DNA from: Elysia chlorotica | Lineage: Eukaryota; Mollusca; Gastropoda; Plakobranchidae | Assembly (NCBI GenBank): GCA_003991915.1 | Contig: RQTK01000024.1 | Span: 271,762 to 335,761 of the forward strand | Length of the DNA: 64,000 nucleotides | Direction: 5' to 3' | Part shown: one piece after another, positions 1 to 13,457 of the stretch | Numbering within the stretch: position 1 is the first letter of the stretch | How the letters are laid out: every line of letters starts with the position of its first letter | The notes under the pieces: model-generated | Database searches by the model: none | What the model was told of the DNA's origin: nothing | Seen by the model: only the letters and a program-made list of their open reading frames with translations | Made by a program: the position numbers and the translations under genes

Positions 1-540
1 GGAGTTCCTAGGTTCGAATCCCCATCAGGTTGTCTTGTTCCCTGCCTTACCACGTTCCTTTTTTGCATTTAAACACATAGTGTAGATTTAACATGTTTAA
101 TCATATCATTCTGTGTTTAACTTGCATGCTAATTTTGATGAAGTTCGTGATGTATTCTTTTACCACTGATTGGTACATACACGCATATCTCAAAAATAGA
201 AAAAAAGATGCATAGTAATTGCTTTTGAACTTTGATAATATACATCATGTTTAGTTTACAAAAACAACAACAACAAACCGATCCCACGATCTCAAATGGT
301 TTCAAGGGCGGTTGCGAAAGGAGGATTAAAATGTCATTCACAACAAAATTGAACAAAAATGATTATATTGCAACAGACCATTTTTTAATTCCTTGTAAAG
401 ATTTAATGACTCTATATCCAAAGTAGGATAGTTGGGACTTGGCAGCAACGAACTAATCAATCTAGCGGGGTAAATTGTGGCTCAAGCGGGATCCATACCC
501 TGGACCTCTTGCATCAGAGACCGAGGCTTTAACCTTACAC

Positions 541-614
541 CAACACGTTCCGCTTCTATATTATCTTTACTGCTATGCAACACGTTCCGCTTCTATATTA
601 TCTTTACTGCTATG
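541..614. repeat. 37-bp perfect tandem duplication
   Basis: The unit starting CAACACGTTCCGCTTC occurs at 541-577 and again at 578-614 with no differences visible. It lies in non-coding sequence next to SINE-like sequence. Confidence 0.9.
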
Positions 615-2423
615 CAGATTTTATTTCTCACTCACATTCTGTTCCTGAACGCCGGGGGTTTGCCCCATCTGCAGTCACTGAGTTTGATGCCCAGTGAGCC
701 TAACACAGTAACAGCATGATCGACTTTGATCTGCTTGAGTAATCCCGCTAAGTAGCTTGACCTTTTCGCCCTCCGCCAATTCTGTAATATCTCTCCTAGA
801 ACTTTTACGAACTACGTCATTCCTGTTCTTTCTTCTCCTTCTCTAGTCAATATTCGTTATTCTTTCCCTGATCATTTACTTATCCCCTCTGTTACTTTTC
901 TGTCCGACGTTATCGCTGCCAGTTTTCATCACGCTCTTTTATTCAACGAATCTTTGCCCCCCGTCATCCCTCAACTTTCTTGTCTTTATAACTCTGTCGT
1001 AATTCCTACCGTACTTTACCAATACCTCCTCCTTCCCTTCTGCCTAGCTTTGTCATTGCTAATGTTTTCTATTTATTATTTATACCCTCCCATTCCTCTC
1101 CCTTCTCTCTGCCTCTCTCACTCGCTCTCTCTTCACTATATTATCTCTTCTCTTGTTGTCCAAAAGCACCCCTTCACCCTAAATCAGCCTGATTGTTTCC
1201 CTTCAGGCATTTCCTCTCTCCGAGTTTCTCAGACCCCCCCCCCCCCCCCTTCCTGGGAAGCGTGGCCTGTCTCCCTGGACTGTGCTCTGGTGGTGTAGAG
1301 ACTTGCAGATCTGGCCCTCAGATCGGATGACCAGCACGAAGGTTATCATAATTATTCAAGTAACCTTTCAGACCATTTGGCACCAGGGACCATGCGTGTA
1401 TCTTTGATTTTAATCACGAATATGAACTGGTGTTTGCCCTTGGCCCAGCTCACTGCCACATCTGGGTGGTTAAAATAAGTCCAGCTTTATTCATCACCTC
1501 AACCCACACTTTTACTGTTCATTGACTAAACACATTAAATATATATTTATATATATATTGACTCATTGTACTCATTTAGTTAGACCTCTGTACGTTTCTG
1601 CTGTCTGTCCACCTTCCCCTTTTAGTTTTCGCATTTCTTGATTGGTCTATCCGATGCTGATGCAAACAAATCCCCTATAAAATCCTTTTTATTAAAAACT
1701 TATGAAGTTTTCCTAATACCTACAGGACTCTTTCTAACATGTCATTTAACTATCAAGACCCATGTTTAGAATTCTTCAAATTTCTCACAGCGTGCTCACC
1801 AAAAAAACTCCACCGCACCGGGAGGCTATTGATCTTGCAGTACTCGTCGACTGTTCAAACTTTTACAAGACTGACCTTTAGAAATAATGACAGATCGTTA
1901 CCGGCAAAGGATACCGCATTATTCGTTCTAGCGTGAAGATATCACAATAGCATACCTTCAGTCACCTCTCGAAATTCACAATAGATCGTTGAAGATTTTA
2001 AAGAATCATAAACCGGTTGTAACAAGATCTTCCAAAATAATCAGGATTAGACTTATTTATCATTATATATTTTTTGGGGAAACCATCATGTTTCATGAAC
2101 AAGATCGTATTGAAATTAAAACAACAACAACAAACAACAACTACAACTGTTTATAATAATTATGTGAACACAAGTTTACTGTAGAGTCTTACATAAAAAG
2201 TCACCCTCAGTCAATAGCGTGGCGTGAAACTATTTCTCCCTCTTTCTGTCTTTCTACTCTTCTTCTTCTTCTCTCCCTCTCTTTCATCATCACCCTTTGC
2301 TTAATAAGCAGACAAAGACGCAATTAAGATTCTTTTTTGAAGATTGGCAAGTAACCGAACATCTTAATTCATCACCGTTTGAATTCATATAACAAAGTGC
2401 TTTCCGGCACGCCAATTCTGAGG

Positions 2424-2425
<2 letters not shown>

Positions 2426-2454
<29 letters not shown>
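2426..2454. repeat. (TA)n microsatellite
   Basis: Uninterrupted alternating A/T run. Confidence 0.9.
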
Positions 2455-2458
<4 letters not shown>

Positions 2459-4128
2459 TTAACTAAAATAGTGCTTTTTGGAAAACATTGGCTTTCAAAA
2501 ATTGTTTTTACTTAAATTTCGGTTCAATTGTCTTTATAACAACTGTTAACCGAATTCCCTACTCGTGTCAGCAGTCAGCATTCTTACCTCCCAGCCACAC
2601 CTTGTCCTACGTTGTCATGATTAGGGATATCACCATTTCTCTGGGAAAAAAATCAGGCCAGACCCAAGAAGCGCCATAAAGTAGAACTCACACAGACGCT
2701 TCAGTCGTTGCCGCCGCCATTCTCACCCTGACTAAGTCTAGTCTGGCGCTCACACATCCAGAGATAACGAGACTCATGTTGCTGATGGAAACCCGCTGCT
2801 GTTATCTCATCCGTCTACTCCACGTCTTTTGAGTTCCTCGGCTGCTCACATCATTATTCGACGATCTCGACTTTTTACAGGTTTCTTTGATCTGTACCTA
2901 AAACCGTAAGGATGCATCGAGCATTTTCCTTCTCAGTCTAGCGTCGAATCCTTTGCGAATATATAATCATAGGATTAAACTAAGATCGCATTGCTTACCT
3001 ACCTATGTTCTCCCTGTATTTGCGGAAGTTGCATCAGTCAATGATGCTGTTCCGCATCCTTTACACATAAAAAGCAATGTGTTACTTTAACCTTAAAACC
3101 CCCTGAAACAGTCTTTAAAGCCCCTCCTCTAAGAAAAATATAAAAGCAGATTGAAAAATTACCGATGGAGTGATCATGTGGAAAAAATATGTAAAATACT
3201 TAAAGAGGCCATAAAGAAAAAAGAAATAAACCCCGAAAGATTACGGTTTTTATGTACCGTACAAAGTTCTAATCCACGTAAAAACTCAACACAACATGTC
3301 AGCTGACAGACTAACAACCATATCTAATGGGATACATTATATTATTTCAATACTACCCAGCCTTTATACTTACACACACAGCTGCTCAAATTTCAATCAT
3401 GAGGAAGCTCTGTCTTTTCACGTTCCTTATTTCTTCCCACCAGGAACCCTTCATAACAGGGTTCATCTGTACAGTTGTAATATCCTGAGATAGAAAGCTA
3501 GCCTGGTCTTTTCCTTCACATTTCCTAATGTATGACATGTAAGATTTCCCTGCAAGATGCCGAAGAGAGTAACATCATTAATAAGATAATTGTATGTTTT
3601 ATCTGGTCATTATTTTGCAACATTGTTTTTCCATTTATTCAATATTCTGTATAGCTTTGCGCTAAGGTACGGCACGTTGACTTCGCAACACTGCTACAGT
3701 TTTGGGTAAATATGTTGGTATTGTACATGGATTCCAATTAAACGACAACAACAAAACAAAATATGTTTTTATTGAGAGTATTAGAAAAAAGATATCTGCG
3801 CTCCTGTTATTCTATTGTAACAGACTGTTTTCTATTTTAATTAGCACGAGTAGGATTCAACCTAATCGTAACGCCTTCTACTCACTGAATTTAGTTATTA
3901 TTCCTCTCATAGCTCAATGCTTTCTATGTATGTCGTATTTAGAGTTCATAAAAATATCCGAATATGTTGTGATTCGTCGCTAAAAAGTTGATTCCTTGCA
4001 AGTTATTTTCAACTCTTTAAAAATATCATCGTCATTCATTGGACACATTTGTGTTAAGTTTAATTTACTTCTAATTTAATTACAGTTTACGCATACAATT
4101 TCGACTTTTTTGCCTTAAGTTTCAGTAA

Positions 4129-4131
<3 letters not shown>

Positions 4132-4174
<43 letters not shown>
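4132..4174. repeat. (CT)n microsatellite
   Basis: About 21 CT units shortly upstream of a SINE copy. The CT array near a SINE recurs at 26270-26318. Confidence 0.95.
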
Positions 4175-4178
<4 letters not shown>

Positions 4179-4243
4179 GCTTTCAGGGATGGGGGATGGG
4201 TGTCTGCAGTTCTATTCTTACGATCGGTAGAGTATAATTTTTA

Positions 4244-4440
4244 TTTGTTCACTTTCGTCTCCTGTAACTGGCTGGGTTGGTGTCAGTACAATGTGACTGG
4301 CTAAGACAAGAGTCGTTGTATCCCCACCCTATCTCGTGTGTGACAGCATATCATCAGATGTCAGTCTTGGGTCCCGTCCACAATATAGTCTATATAGTGA
4401 TGACGTTGGATTAAACCAATTCAACTCAATTCAACTCCAT
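4244..4440 (+). mobile_element. tRNA-derived SINE copy (body and tail)
   Basis: Shares the internal family blocks: CCTGTAACTGGCTGGGT, GGTGTCAGTACAATGTGAC, CTATCTCGTGTGTG, CAGATGTCAGTCTTGGG and GTCCACAATATAGTCTATAT, ending in a tail of CAATTCAACT repeats. The tRNA-like head is degraded here (GGTAGAGTAT near 4226). Confidence 0.75.
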
Positions 4441-4701
4441 TTTTTCCCTACCTATCTCTGTCTCTTTACTTCCTCTGTCTGTCAGTCTCGCAAACCCTTC
4501 TCTCTTTGTGCCAATCTCAGAACCAGTATTTAATTTTTCCTCTTGTTATTTTTTAAAAACCTTTTCTTAGACATCTGCAACGTAAGCAATGTTATTACAA
4601 TCCCCTGCTTATATTCCCTATTTATGATGAATCAAGTATCACAACCGTCTATGCAAAATGATATTTCAAATTAGCATACAACAAAATAATATATAGTACT
4701 A

Positions 4702-5347
4702 GATGGGAACCCACGAAATTCGTGGGGAAGTGGGGATGGATCGGACACACTCTCCGAAAGCCTGCATCAAACATCACTAGGCAAGCCCTTGACTGGAACC
4801 CACAAGGAAAGAGGAAAGTAGGTCGTCCCAAACAATCCTGGAGAAGGAGTGTTGAAGAAGAAGTGAAGGCGTCAGGAACAACATGGGCAGAGCTAAAAAG
4901 GACCTGCCAAAATCGAGTCCGTTGGCGGAGCTTTGTTGAGGCCCTATGTTCCTCAAGGAATCAAGAGGCTTAAGTCAAGTAAGTCAATAAAACTAAAAAC
5001 GTATTTAAAAAAAACGAACAGAAACAACAATTACTGCTTCCTCCTTCCTTGAACAACAAACAAATCGAAAGTGCTATAAATATTGATTCTTTTTATTTTC
5101 TAAGTGCGTGCGCAAATTTTAATGCGCACAGTGCACCGTTTTCTTGGTTAATTGTTCATTCTGATTATAAATTATTGAGCCTACTTTAATTTTATGCAAC
5201 CTCTTCAAGCAAACATAATTATTAAGTTTCTAAAGTTAAAGATCCTGAAGATACACACTTTTGAGTTCAGCACAGTTTAAATTTAGTTGTAATACTTTGG
5301 GTTTTTTTTCCATCCTACAGTCCCCACGAATTTCGTGGGTTCCCATT
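4702..5347. mobile_element. DNA transposon / MITE-like element with 26-bp perfect terminal inverted repeats
   Basis: The left end at 4702-4727 begins ATGGGAACCCACGAAATT; its exact reverse complement lies at 5322-5347. Each inverted repeat contains an internal 17-bp palindrome around GAAATTC. No transposase frame is present. The interior carries a LINE C-terminal fragment (4722-4973) and, at about 5220-5300, a sequence repeated near 23163-23235. No clear target-site duplication was identified. Confidence 0.75.
4722..4973 (+). mobile_element. Non-LTR retrotransposon (LINE) reverse transcriptase C-terminal tail
   Basis: An open frame encoding WGWIGHTLRKPASNITRQAL, then NPQGKRKVGRPKQSWRRSV and NRVRWRSFVEALCSS. 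This is the widely recognised C-terminus of LINE polyproteins in invertebrates (GHxLRK, Q/GKRxxGRPxxxWRR, W). It is truncated at the 5' side exactly at the 26-bp inverted repeat; the stop TAA is followed by an A-rich 3' end. Confidence 0.85.
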
Positions 5348-5490
5348 GGGGTTGATGGTGCTGGCTATTTAGCGTTTCTTTAAAGTGTTCTGCCCATCGT
5401 CGTCTTTGTTCTTCTTCGCCTGGGATGGTGTTTCCTTCTTTGTCTTTTATGGGGCGGTTGCTGGAGTTCTTCTTTCCAGAGAGTGTTCTA
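5340..5490 (-). mobile_element. LINE reverse transcriptase internal fragment
   Basis: The - strand encodes SNRPIKDKEGNTIPGEEEQ followed by RRRWAEHFKETLN. This is the typical linker before the reverse transcriptase domain of LINE ORF2 (PIKDxxGxxxxxxxEQxxRWxEHFxxxLN). It stops at the right-hand inverted repeat of the preceding element. Confidence 0.8.
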
Positions 5491-5670
5491 GTGATATAGT
5501 TTTATTAGTTCCTTAATTTTCATGAAAAAATTGATTAGGCGTTTGATGTTATTAGTTTTATGACTAAAATTCTCTGGCCCATTTGTAATTTTACTGTGAA
5601 ATTTAGGATTTCAGGGTGGAGCGGTTTGAATTTGATCGCATGTCTAAGTTTGGGACGAAGACAATTCTAT
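5490..5670. repeat. Dispersed repeat, copy 1
   Basis: The segment from about GATGTTATTAGTTTTATG through CTCTGGCCCATTTGTAATT, GGTGGAGCGGTTTGAATTTG and GGGACGAAGACAATT reappears on the opposite strand at 21160-21300 with moderate divergence. It is followed by a (TA)n run at 5667-5693. No coding capacity; family unknown. Confidence 0.75.
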
Positions 5671-5693
5671 ATATATATATATATATATATATA

Positions 5694-7526
5694 GATAGAT
5701 TATCATGTTCTTCTAATATGCGTGCTGCCACCTCTCAATCAGGTTACTACATTTTTAAAATCTTGCGGAAACCCCGCCACACAACACTGTTACCTCAACA
5801 ATCTTATGTGTTCTCACGCCGGCCTCATCTGGTTGTGAACTCGCCCGCTATCTATTATAACCCCCCATCAAATAGCTGAAACACAATTCACATTATGACT
5901 AGTATTTCACGTGTATCCCCCAAACCTTTTTGTACTAAAACCATCCCCCCAGCTAACCCAAACAAGCTTTTCTCCTCTGGAGGCCCCGCGACCTACAGTA
6001 TCCTGCACAGAAAACAAACATGGTGGATTGGGTCAGTGAGCAGGCCATTCTGAGCGGTTACCCATGCCAACCTCGGCTTACCAACCAGTGCGGAGCCAGA
6101 GTGCTGAACTAATAAGGCAGAGGATTTGTTATAAAACCTGCTTACACTTGGCTAGCGCTACATGGGATCCTATTGCACATACCCACCACAGCTTCTTACT
6201 GCGTATCTTTCCGATAATTATAAACGCCTGAATCTGCATAGTGCTCACCTTCTCGAGTAAGGTTTCAACTCGTCTAGCAGAGCATTGAAATCAGACATTT
6301 ATTAATAATGAATACTTTTTTCTACCTTAGTCGATGTTTTCTAATCTAAGGAAAACGAAGAAAATTCAACGCACTCCAACTTGTTCATCCCTGAAATTAT
6401 CATCTGATAAAAAAAATCAAGAGTACATCACAATCGGCTCTAATTTTGCTGTCATGAACACCCATCCACACCCAAACGCACACACATACACAGAAACAAC
6501 TCATGTAATAATTTTGCATTCTCATACATTTTCTCTCACACCTCTTTCTCAGTGTCAGAATGTTTTACGGCATCTAACCTCGACAGTCTTTTTCTGCCCC
6601 TGTTTCTCTAAATGTCTGTCTGCTTCTGTTTGTTTATATCTGCTTGTCTGTTCCTCTCCCCCTATGATTTCGCGTAATCTCTTTGAACTCAAGTTAAACA
6701 GATTCCACTGACGACTGCCATGCCTACGTATCTATTCACACCTCTCGTCAAAATAATCCTCTTAACCTCCAGAGACATCTATCTCGCCACCAGGGGCTTC
6801 CCTCTAACCCTTGGAACTTTTGATCTGACTACTGCTTTTATCATGAGATTTTCCTCACACAAACAACCCACTGCACCATCCCCCGCCTCCCAATTTTGCA
6901 CCTGGATTGCTGGAAGCATCTAAAACCTCCTGCTGCAGCGACAATGTTGCTCCCCAATTGCACAAGTGGCGCTTTGATGCCCAATCTTACGTCAAAACCT
7001 GCTCATTACACACCGATGCTCCCCAACCTCCCCTGACACTCACGCAATCTTCGGTGTGGGGTCATTATTCTGATATATTGCCTTCTTGTAATGGGGAGAT
7101 TATCTGTCGTCACTACTCAAGGTTAATCAATTCTAGATCTAACTAACTGATCTAATGCCTATTGGAAGATTAGACATGCATGTATATAGCGAACCGCATG
7201 TACTCAATTGATTTAGTAGAAACTAAATGCCTGGTAGTGTGACTTAGGAGCCTAACCTCTCGCTCTGGTGTATCCAGACGCACTCACTATCTACAAGACC
7301 TGCTTACGTTTAGGCTTTCTTACTTTACTTTAGTTGGGTCTTTGGCTGGAACTTCACATTAACGTTAACAAAATCACCAAACCATTATAAATTCTATAAC
7401 TTGCTGCCTTAATCAAAATTAAATAAATATATACGATGTTTTGTTGAATAATATAATGATCGATAATACGTTCTTCAAATCGTTTTTTAAACCTGGGCTG
7501 CTTTATCAAAACTATATTTTGTATCG
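5694..7526. other. Non-coding stretch
   Basis: Several 60-130 codon open frames occur but are low-complexity or lack splice signals and conservation. No gene, RNA or transposon was recognised. Confidence 0.35.
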
Positions 7527-7625
<99 letters not shown>

Positions 7626-7655
7626 CTAACATCATCATCAGCATCATCATCAGCC
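7527..7655. repeat. (CAT)n trinucleotide array
   Basis: About 33 uninterrupted CAT units to 7624, then degenerate CATCATCAGC repeats to about 7655. Confidence 0.95.
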
Positions 7656-8048
7656 GTATCATCTGATTGATATTTGAATGAAAGTATTATTGATTTTTTT
7701 ATTGTTTTCATTGACAACTTCCAACAGGAGCAATTAGCAAGACTGTCTCTGAACATGAAATAAATATTCCTCTCCTTTGATAGGAAATTAATTTTAATTG
7801 CACCTGGGATTAAAACAGGTTGTCCTTTGCTAAAAAATACAGCAGTCACAAGTTGAAATAAAAGAGTCCTATGAAAAGGCAAATTTCTTTCTCCGTTTAA
7901 CCAACCCTTATGTCTTTCAATATTCTGTGTTACATTTTCCTTAGAAATCCAGTTGTAGCATCGAATTCGAAGGCTCTGTAGATAGATTTAAATTATTTAT
8001 TTAAGCATTTTTATATTGAATTTTTATTTCTGATGGATTTCTCCACAG

Positions 8049-8134
8049 GGGATGGATACCTGTACGTGAGCAACGGAACGAACATTATGCGCATGCACCA
8101 ACATGGCCGACAGGCTCACACCGTGTACTATCAG
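8049..8134 (+). CDS. Isolated internal exon, possibly of a beta-propeller type extracellular protein
   Basis: 86 nt bounded by a strong acceptor (GATTTCTCCACAG) and donor (CAG|GTGAGT). It is read as two bases of a split codon plus 28 codons: DGYLYVSNGTNIMRMHQHG then RQAHTVYYQ. Codon use is much more GC-rich than the flanks. The 'GxLYVSNGTNIMRM' pattern resembles one blade strand of YWTD/NHL-like propellers (LYxxxGxxIxRxxxxG), and NGT is a possible N-glycosylation site, but this is too short to name a family. No partner exon was recognised on the + strand in the window, so neighbouring introns are long or the gene mostly lies outside. Confidence 0.6.
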
Positions 8135-9198
8135 GTGAGTCACAACCCATTGAGATGTTTAGATAGCTAGACATCATTGAGTTGGAGATCATTTTAGACC
8201 CGAAACGAGAGGAAACATGAAGGGTTGGGGTAACCAGGGATAGTTGAGGGGTGCACATTTGAAAAGAAAAGAAGGATTTAAATATCTCATAGACTTCTGA
8301 CTGTTTTATTTACTATCCCCCTGGAAGCAGTGGGCGATTCATTCTTTATTTTAAATGTTTTTAAAGAACTTTTTTGTTTATATAAATCTTTATAGGGTTG
8401 TTTTCGTAAATCAAAGCAGGAAATATATTTATCTCCGCATAATGATAACTAAAAAACGATCTTAGGATCCTCTGTCGTTTCGAAAATATCGACTCACTCA
8501 CGGCAAGCTTACCTAATTTTAAAACGTTGATATGTTCTAGGTTTCTCGAAGCAGATCAACGCACCCTTTCAGTTTTCATGTAGGAGTTTACAAGTCTAGA
8601 CATGAGCCGCTACAATGACCGTTATGATCTTGGGTTACTTGAATGGTCTGGCATTCCTCAATCTCTTTGGGTAACCGGCTCCGTTGATTTCGCCCTAAAA
8701 TGCCCCCGCTTCCTGGACATCGTTAAACCGTCATAAAGTGAGCATGTGCGTGCCTGGAGCGTCGGGGGAAGAATGCAGGTGAGCGTTCCAGGCATTTAGG
8801 GCTTCCCTGGGCCCGGCAATCACTGCCTGGCCAGGCCACCAGAGGGCGCGCTGTGCAGCATTCCAGGTTGATGGCCTGCGACAGCTCTAGCGATCACAGT
8901 GATGTCGGATATAGGGGTAGAGCACTGGTCGTGAACCGAGAAGGCTTGGGAAAAATAGAGAACTGGCTTTAGGTTTGTGCTATGGGCTGAGAGCGGAAGA
9001 TCCGTAGTTCGAATCTAACCAGTCTCCGTATAAGATTCTTCAACAAACTGAGAGGACAGAAAGCTATTCAAGGATACATCTTTTCAGAAACTGAATGTCT
9101 TGAAAGAGACTATTCTCTCATTGAATGGTTACCAAAAATAAACAAATGCAAAATAATATATATATATATATATATAATTTAAGAACCGTAAATCGTTT
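8135..9198. other. Non-coding stretch with a GC-richer island
   Basis: This is intronic or flanking sequence after the exon at 8049. About 8690-8900 is noticeably richer in G+C (GGCCAGGCCACCAGAGGGCG) without an open frame that fits splice sites. Confidence 0.35.
8905..9030 (+). mobile_element. tRNA-derived SINE head
   Basis: Pol III-like boxes: GGGGTAGAGCACTGGTC (box A style) near 8914 and TAGTTCGAATC (box B) near 9006. It belongs to a subfamily different from the main SINE of the window. Confidence 0.5.
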
Positions 9199-9337
9199 AT
9201 GCTTTATGTGTTTGATGTCATTCAATTATCAAATCCAGCACTGGATAATTATACTATACAAGATTTAATTCATCAGCCTGATTACCTAACTCGGTCTGAT
9301 TATCTAGCAGTGTACTTCTAGAAACTTAGCCTCTGTT

Positions 9338-9385
<48 letters not shown>

Positions 9386-9695
9386 ACATACTGAATAGTT
9401 TCGGTCTTTATCTTTCATTCAATCTCTATGGTACCCTTTCTCCATGGTGCAGTAGATTTACGGTCCTAGCGCGCCTAGCGTCCAGCATCTCCATATCAGT
9501 CAGTATGATACACTGATGCCCACACAAAGATAAGATGACCAGCGATGGACATACAAATGCTTTATGTGTTTGATGTCATTCAATTATCAAATCCAGCACT
9601 GGATAATTATACTATACAAGATTTAATTCATCAGCCTGATTACCTAACTCGGTCTGATTATCTAGCAGTGTACTTCTAGAAACTTAGCCTCTGTT

Positions 9696-9741
<46 letters not shown>

Positions 9742-9914
9742 ACATACTGAATAGTTTCGGTCTTTATCTTTCATTCAATCTCTATGGTACCCTTTCTCCA
9801 TGGTGCAGTAGATTTACGGTCCTAGCGCGCCTAGCGTCCAGCATCTCCATATCAGTCAGTATGATACACTGATGCCCACACAAAGATAAGATGACCAGCG
9901 ATGGACATACACAC
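9199..9914. repeat. 358-bp head-to-tail tandem duplication
   Basis: The unit beginning ATGCTTTATGTGTTTGATG occurs at 9199-9556 and 9557-9914. The copies look identical apart from the length of an internal (CT)n run (9350-9381 versus 9709-9737) and the last few bases. Such similarity implies a very recent event or an assembly duplication. Confidence 0.92.
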
Positions 9915-9929
9915 ACCACGCACACATAC

Positions 9930-10085
9930 TCTCCCTACTCTCTCTCTATCTCTCCCCCCCCCCCCCTCTCCTTCTCCTCTCTCCCTCTCTACTTCCTTCC
10001 TGCGCCCTCTGCTCTCCCCCCCCCCCCCCCCGTGTCTATCTCTCTCTCTCTCTTTATTTTTCTCTCTTTCTCTCTCTCTTCTATG
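9930..10085. repeat. Pyrimidine-rich tract with poly(C) runs
   Basis: CT-rich with runs of C at about 9955-9966 and 10015-10031. It gives Ser/Leu/Pro-rich open frames that are not genes. Confidence 0.9.
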
Positions 10086-10895
10086 GTACCTCCAAAACCT
10101 TCTTTATAATTTCCAAGCTATTCTCGTATTAATTCAATGTGCTGCCCGACCTAGTAGAAGCAGGATAGAATTGTTAGACTTTGAAACCTTTATATCTACA
10201 TGTACTGCAAACATAAACTGATTTGTAAAATCTTTATTATTAGTATTGTATAAACATCATGGTCCAAACTGACTTTTCTTATATTTAAGAGTCAACATTA
10301 TGTGCACAGTCTTGACATACCTCCTGAATGTTTACTACCACTTAACTACAGATCCCAAGTAATCAAACTTAAAGCTTCATCATGTTTTATAAACATTTTT
10401 TGAATACGCCGCACAGTGGCGTTAAAAAAAAACAAAAAAACTTTGTGCCTGGGTACACTGCGACATTTGCAGGCACAGGTGAGGGAGGTCTATTCCTTAT
10501 TACTGTGTTTGCAGGCATTGCCTCAAAGTCGGAATGACTAAACCATACTCAAAGTACAAGAGCGCTACAAAAAAAAGATTAAACAAATAAAGCTGAATAA
10601 TATTATTACTACATGCTGAGTATTTAGATCTGAATTGATTGCATCGCCAAACGTTTTTTTTTCTTTCTTTTTTCTTTCTTCAAATTCATATTTGCTAAAT
10701 GTTGAAATGTTAACCCCCATAGCCATACAAAACACCCACATTCGACATTGCATTACAATGCGCTTTGTAGGTATCAGCTCAAAACATGAGCTTATTTTTA
10801 GATGAACTGACTCGGGTAAGAGCTGAGGAATAACCAGATAAATAGAGAGAAAAAAAGAGGAATAGTGAGAGATAAATAAAAGGAGAAAGAGAAAT
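10086..10895. other. Non-coding stretch
   Basis: AT-rich; nothing recognised. Confidence 0.35.

Positions 10896-13397
<2,502 letters not shown>

Positions 13398-13452
<55 letters not shown>
13398..13452. repeat. (GA)n microsatellite
   Basis: About 27 units, followed by a degenerate purine-rich tract to about 13520. Confidence 0.95.

Positions 13453-13457
<5 letters not shown>

Larger units (their letters stand above)
1..4131. other. Non-coding stretch
   Basis: No exon with coding character and matching splice sites was seen. It holds a 37-bp tandem duplication (541-614), a poly(C) run (about 1236-1250), a (TA)n run (2426-2454), pyrimidine-rich stretches, and tRNA-like box B sequence at 9-23 (GGTTCGAATCC) and, on the - strand, around 480-535. 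These suggest worn SINE pieces. Confidence 0.4.

Noticed and set aside
7441..7882. Poly-His, poly-Met and poly-Asp frames
   Set aside because: Three frames of a (CAT)n array; not a histidine-rich protein.
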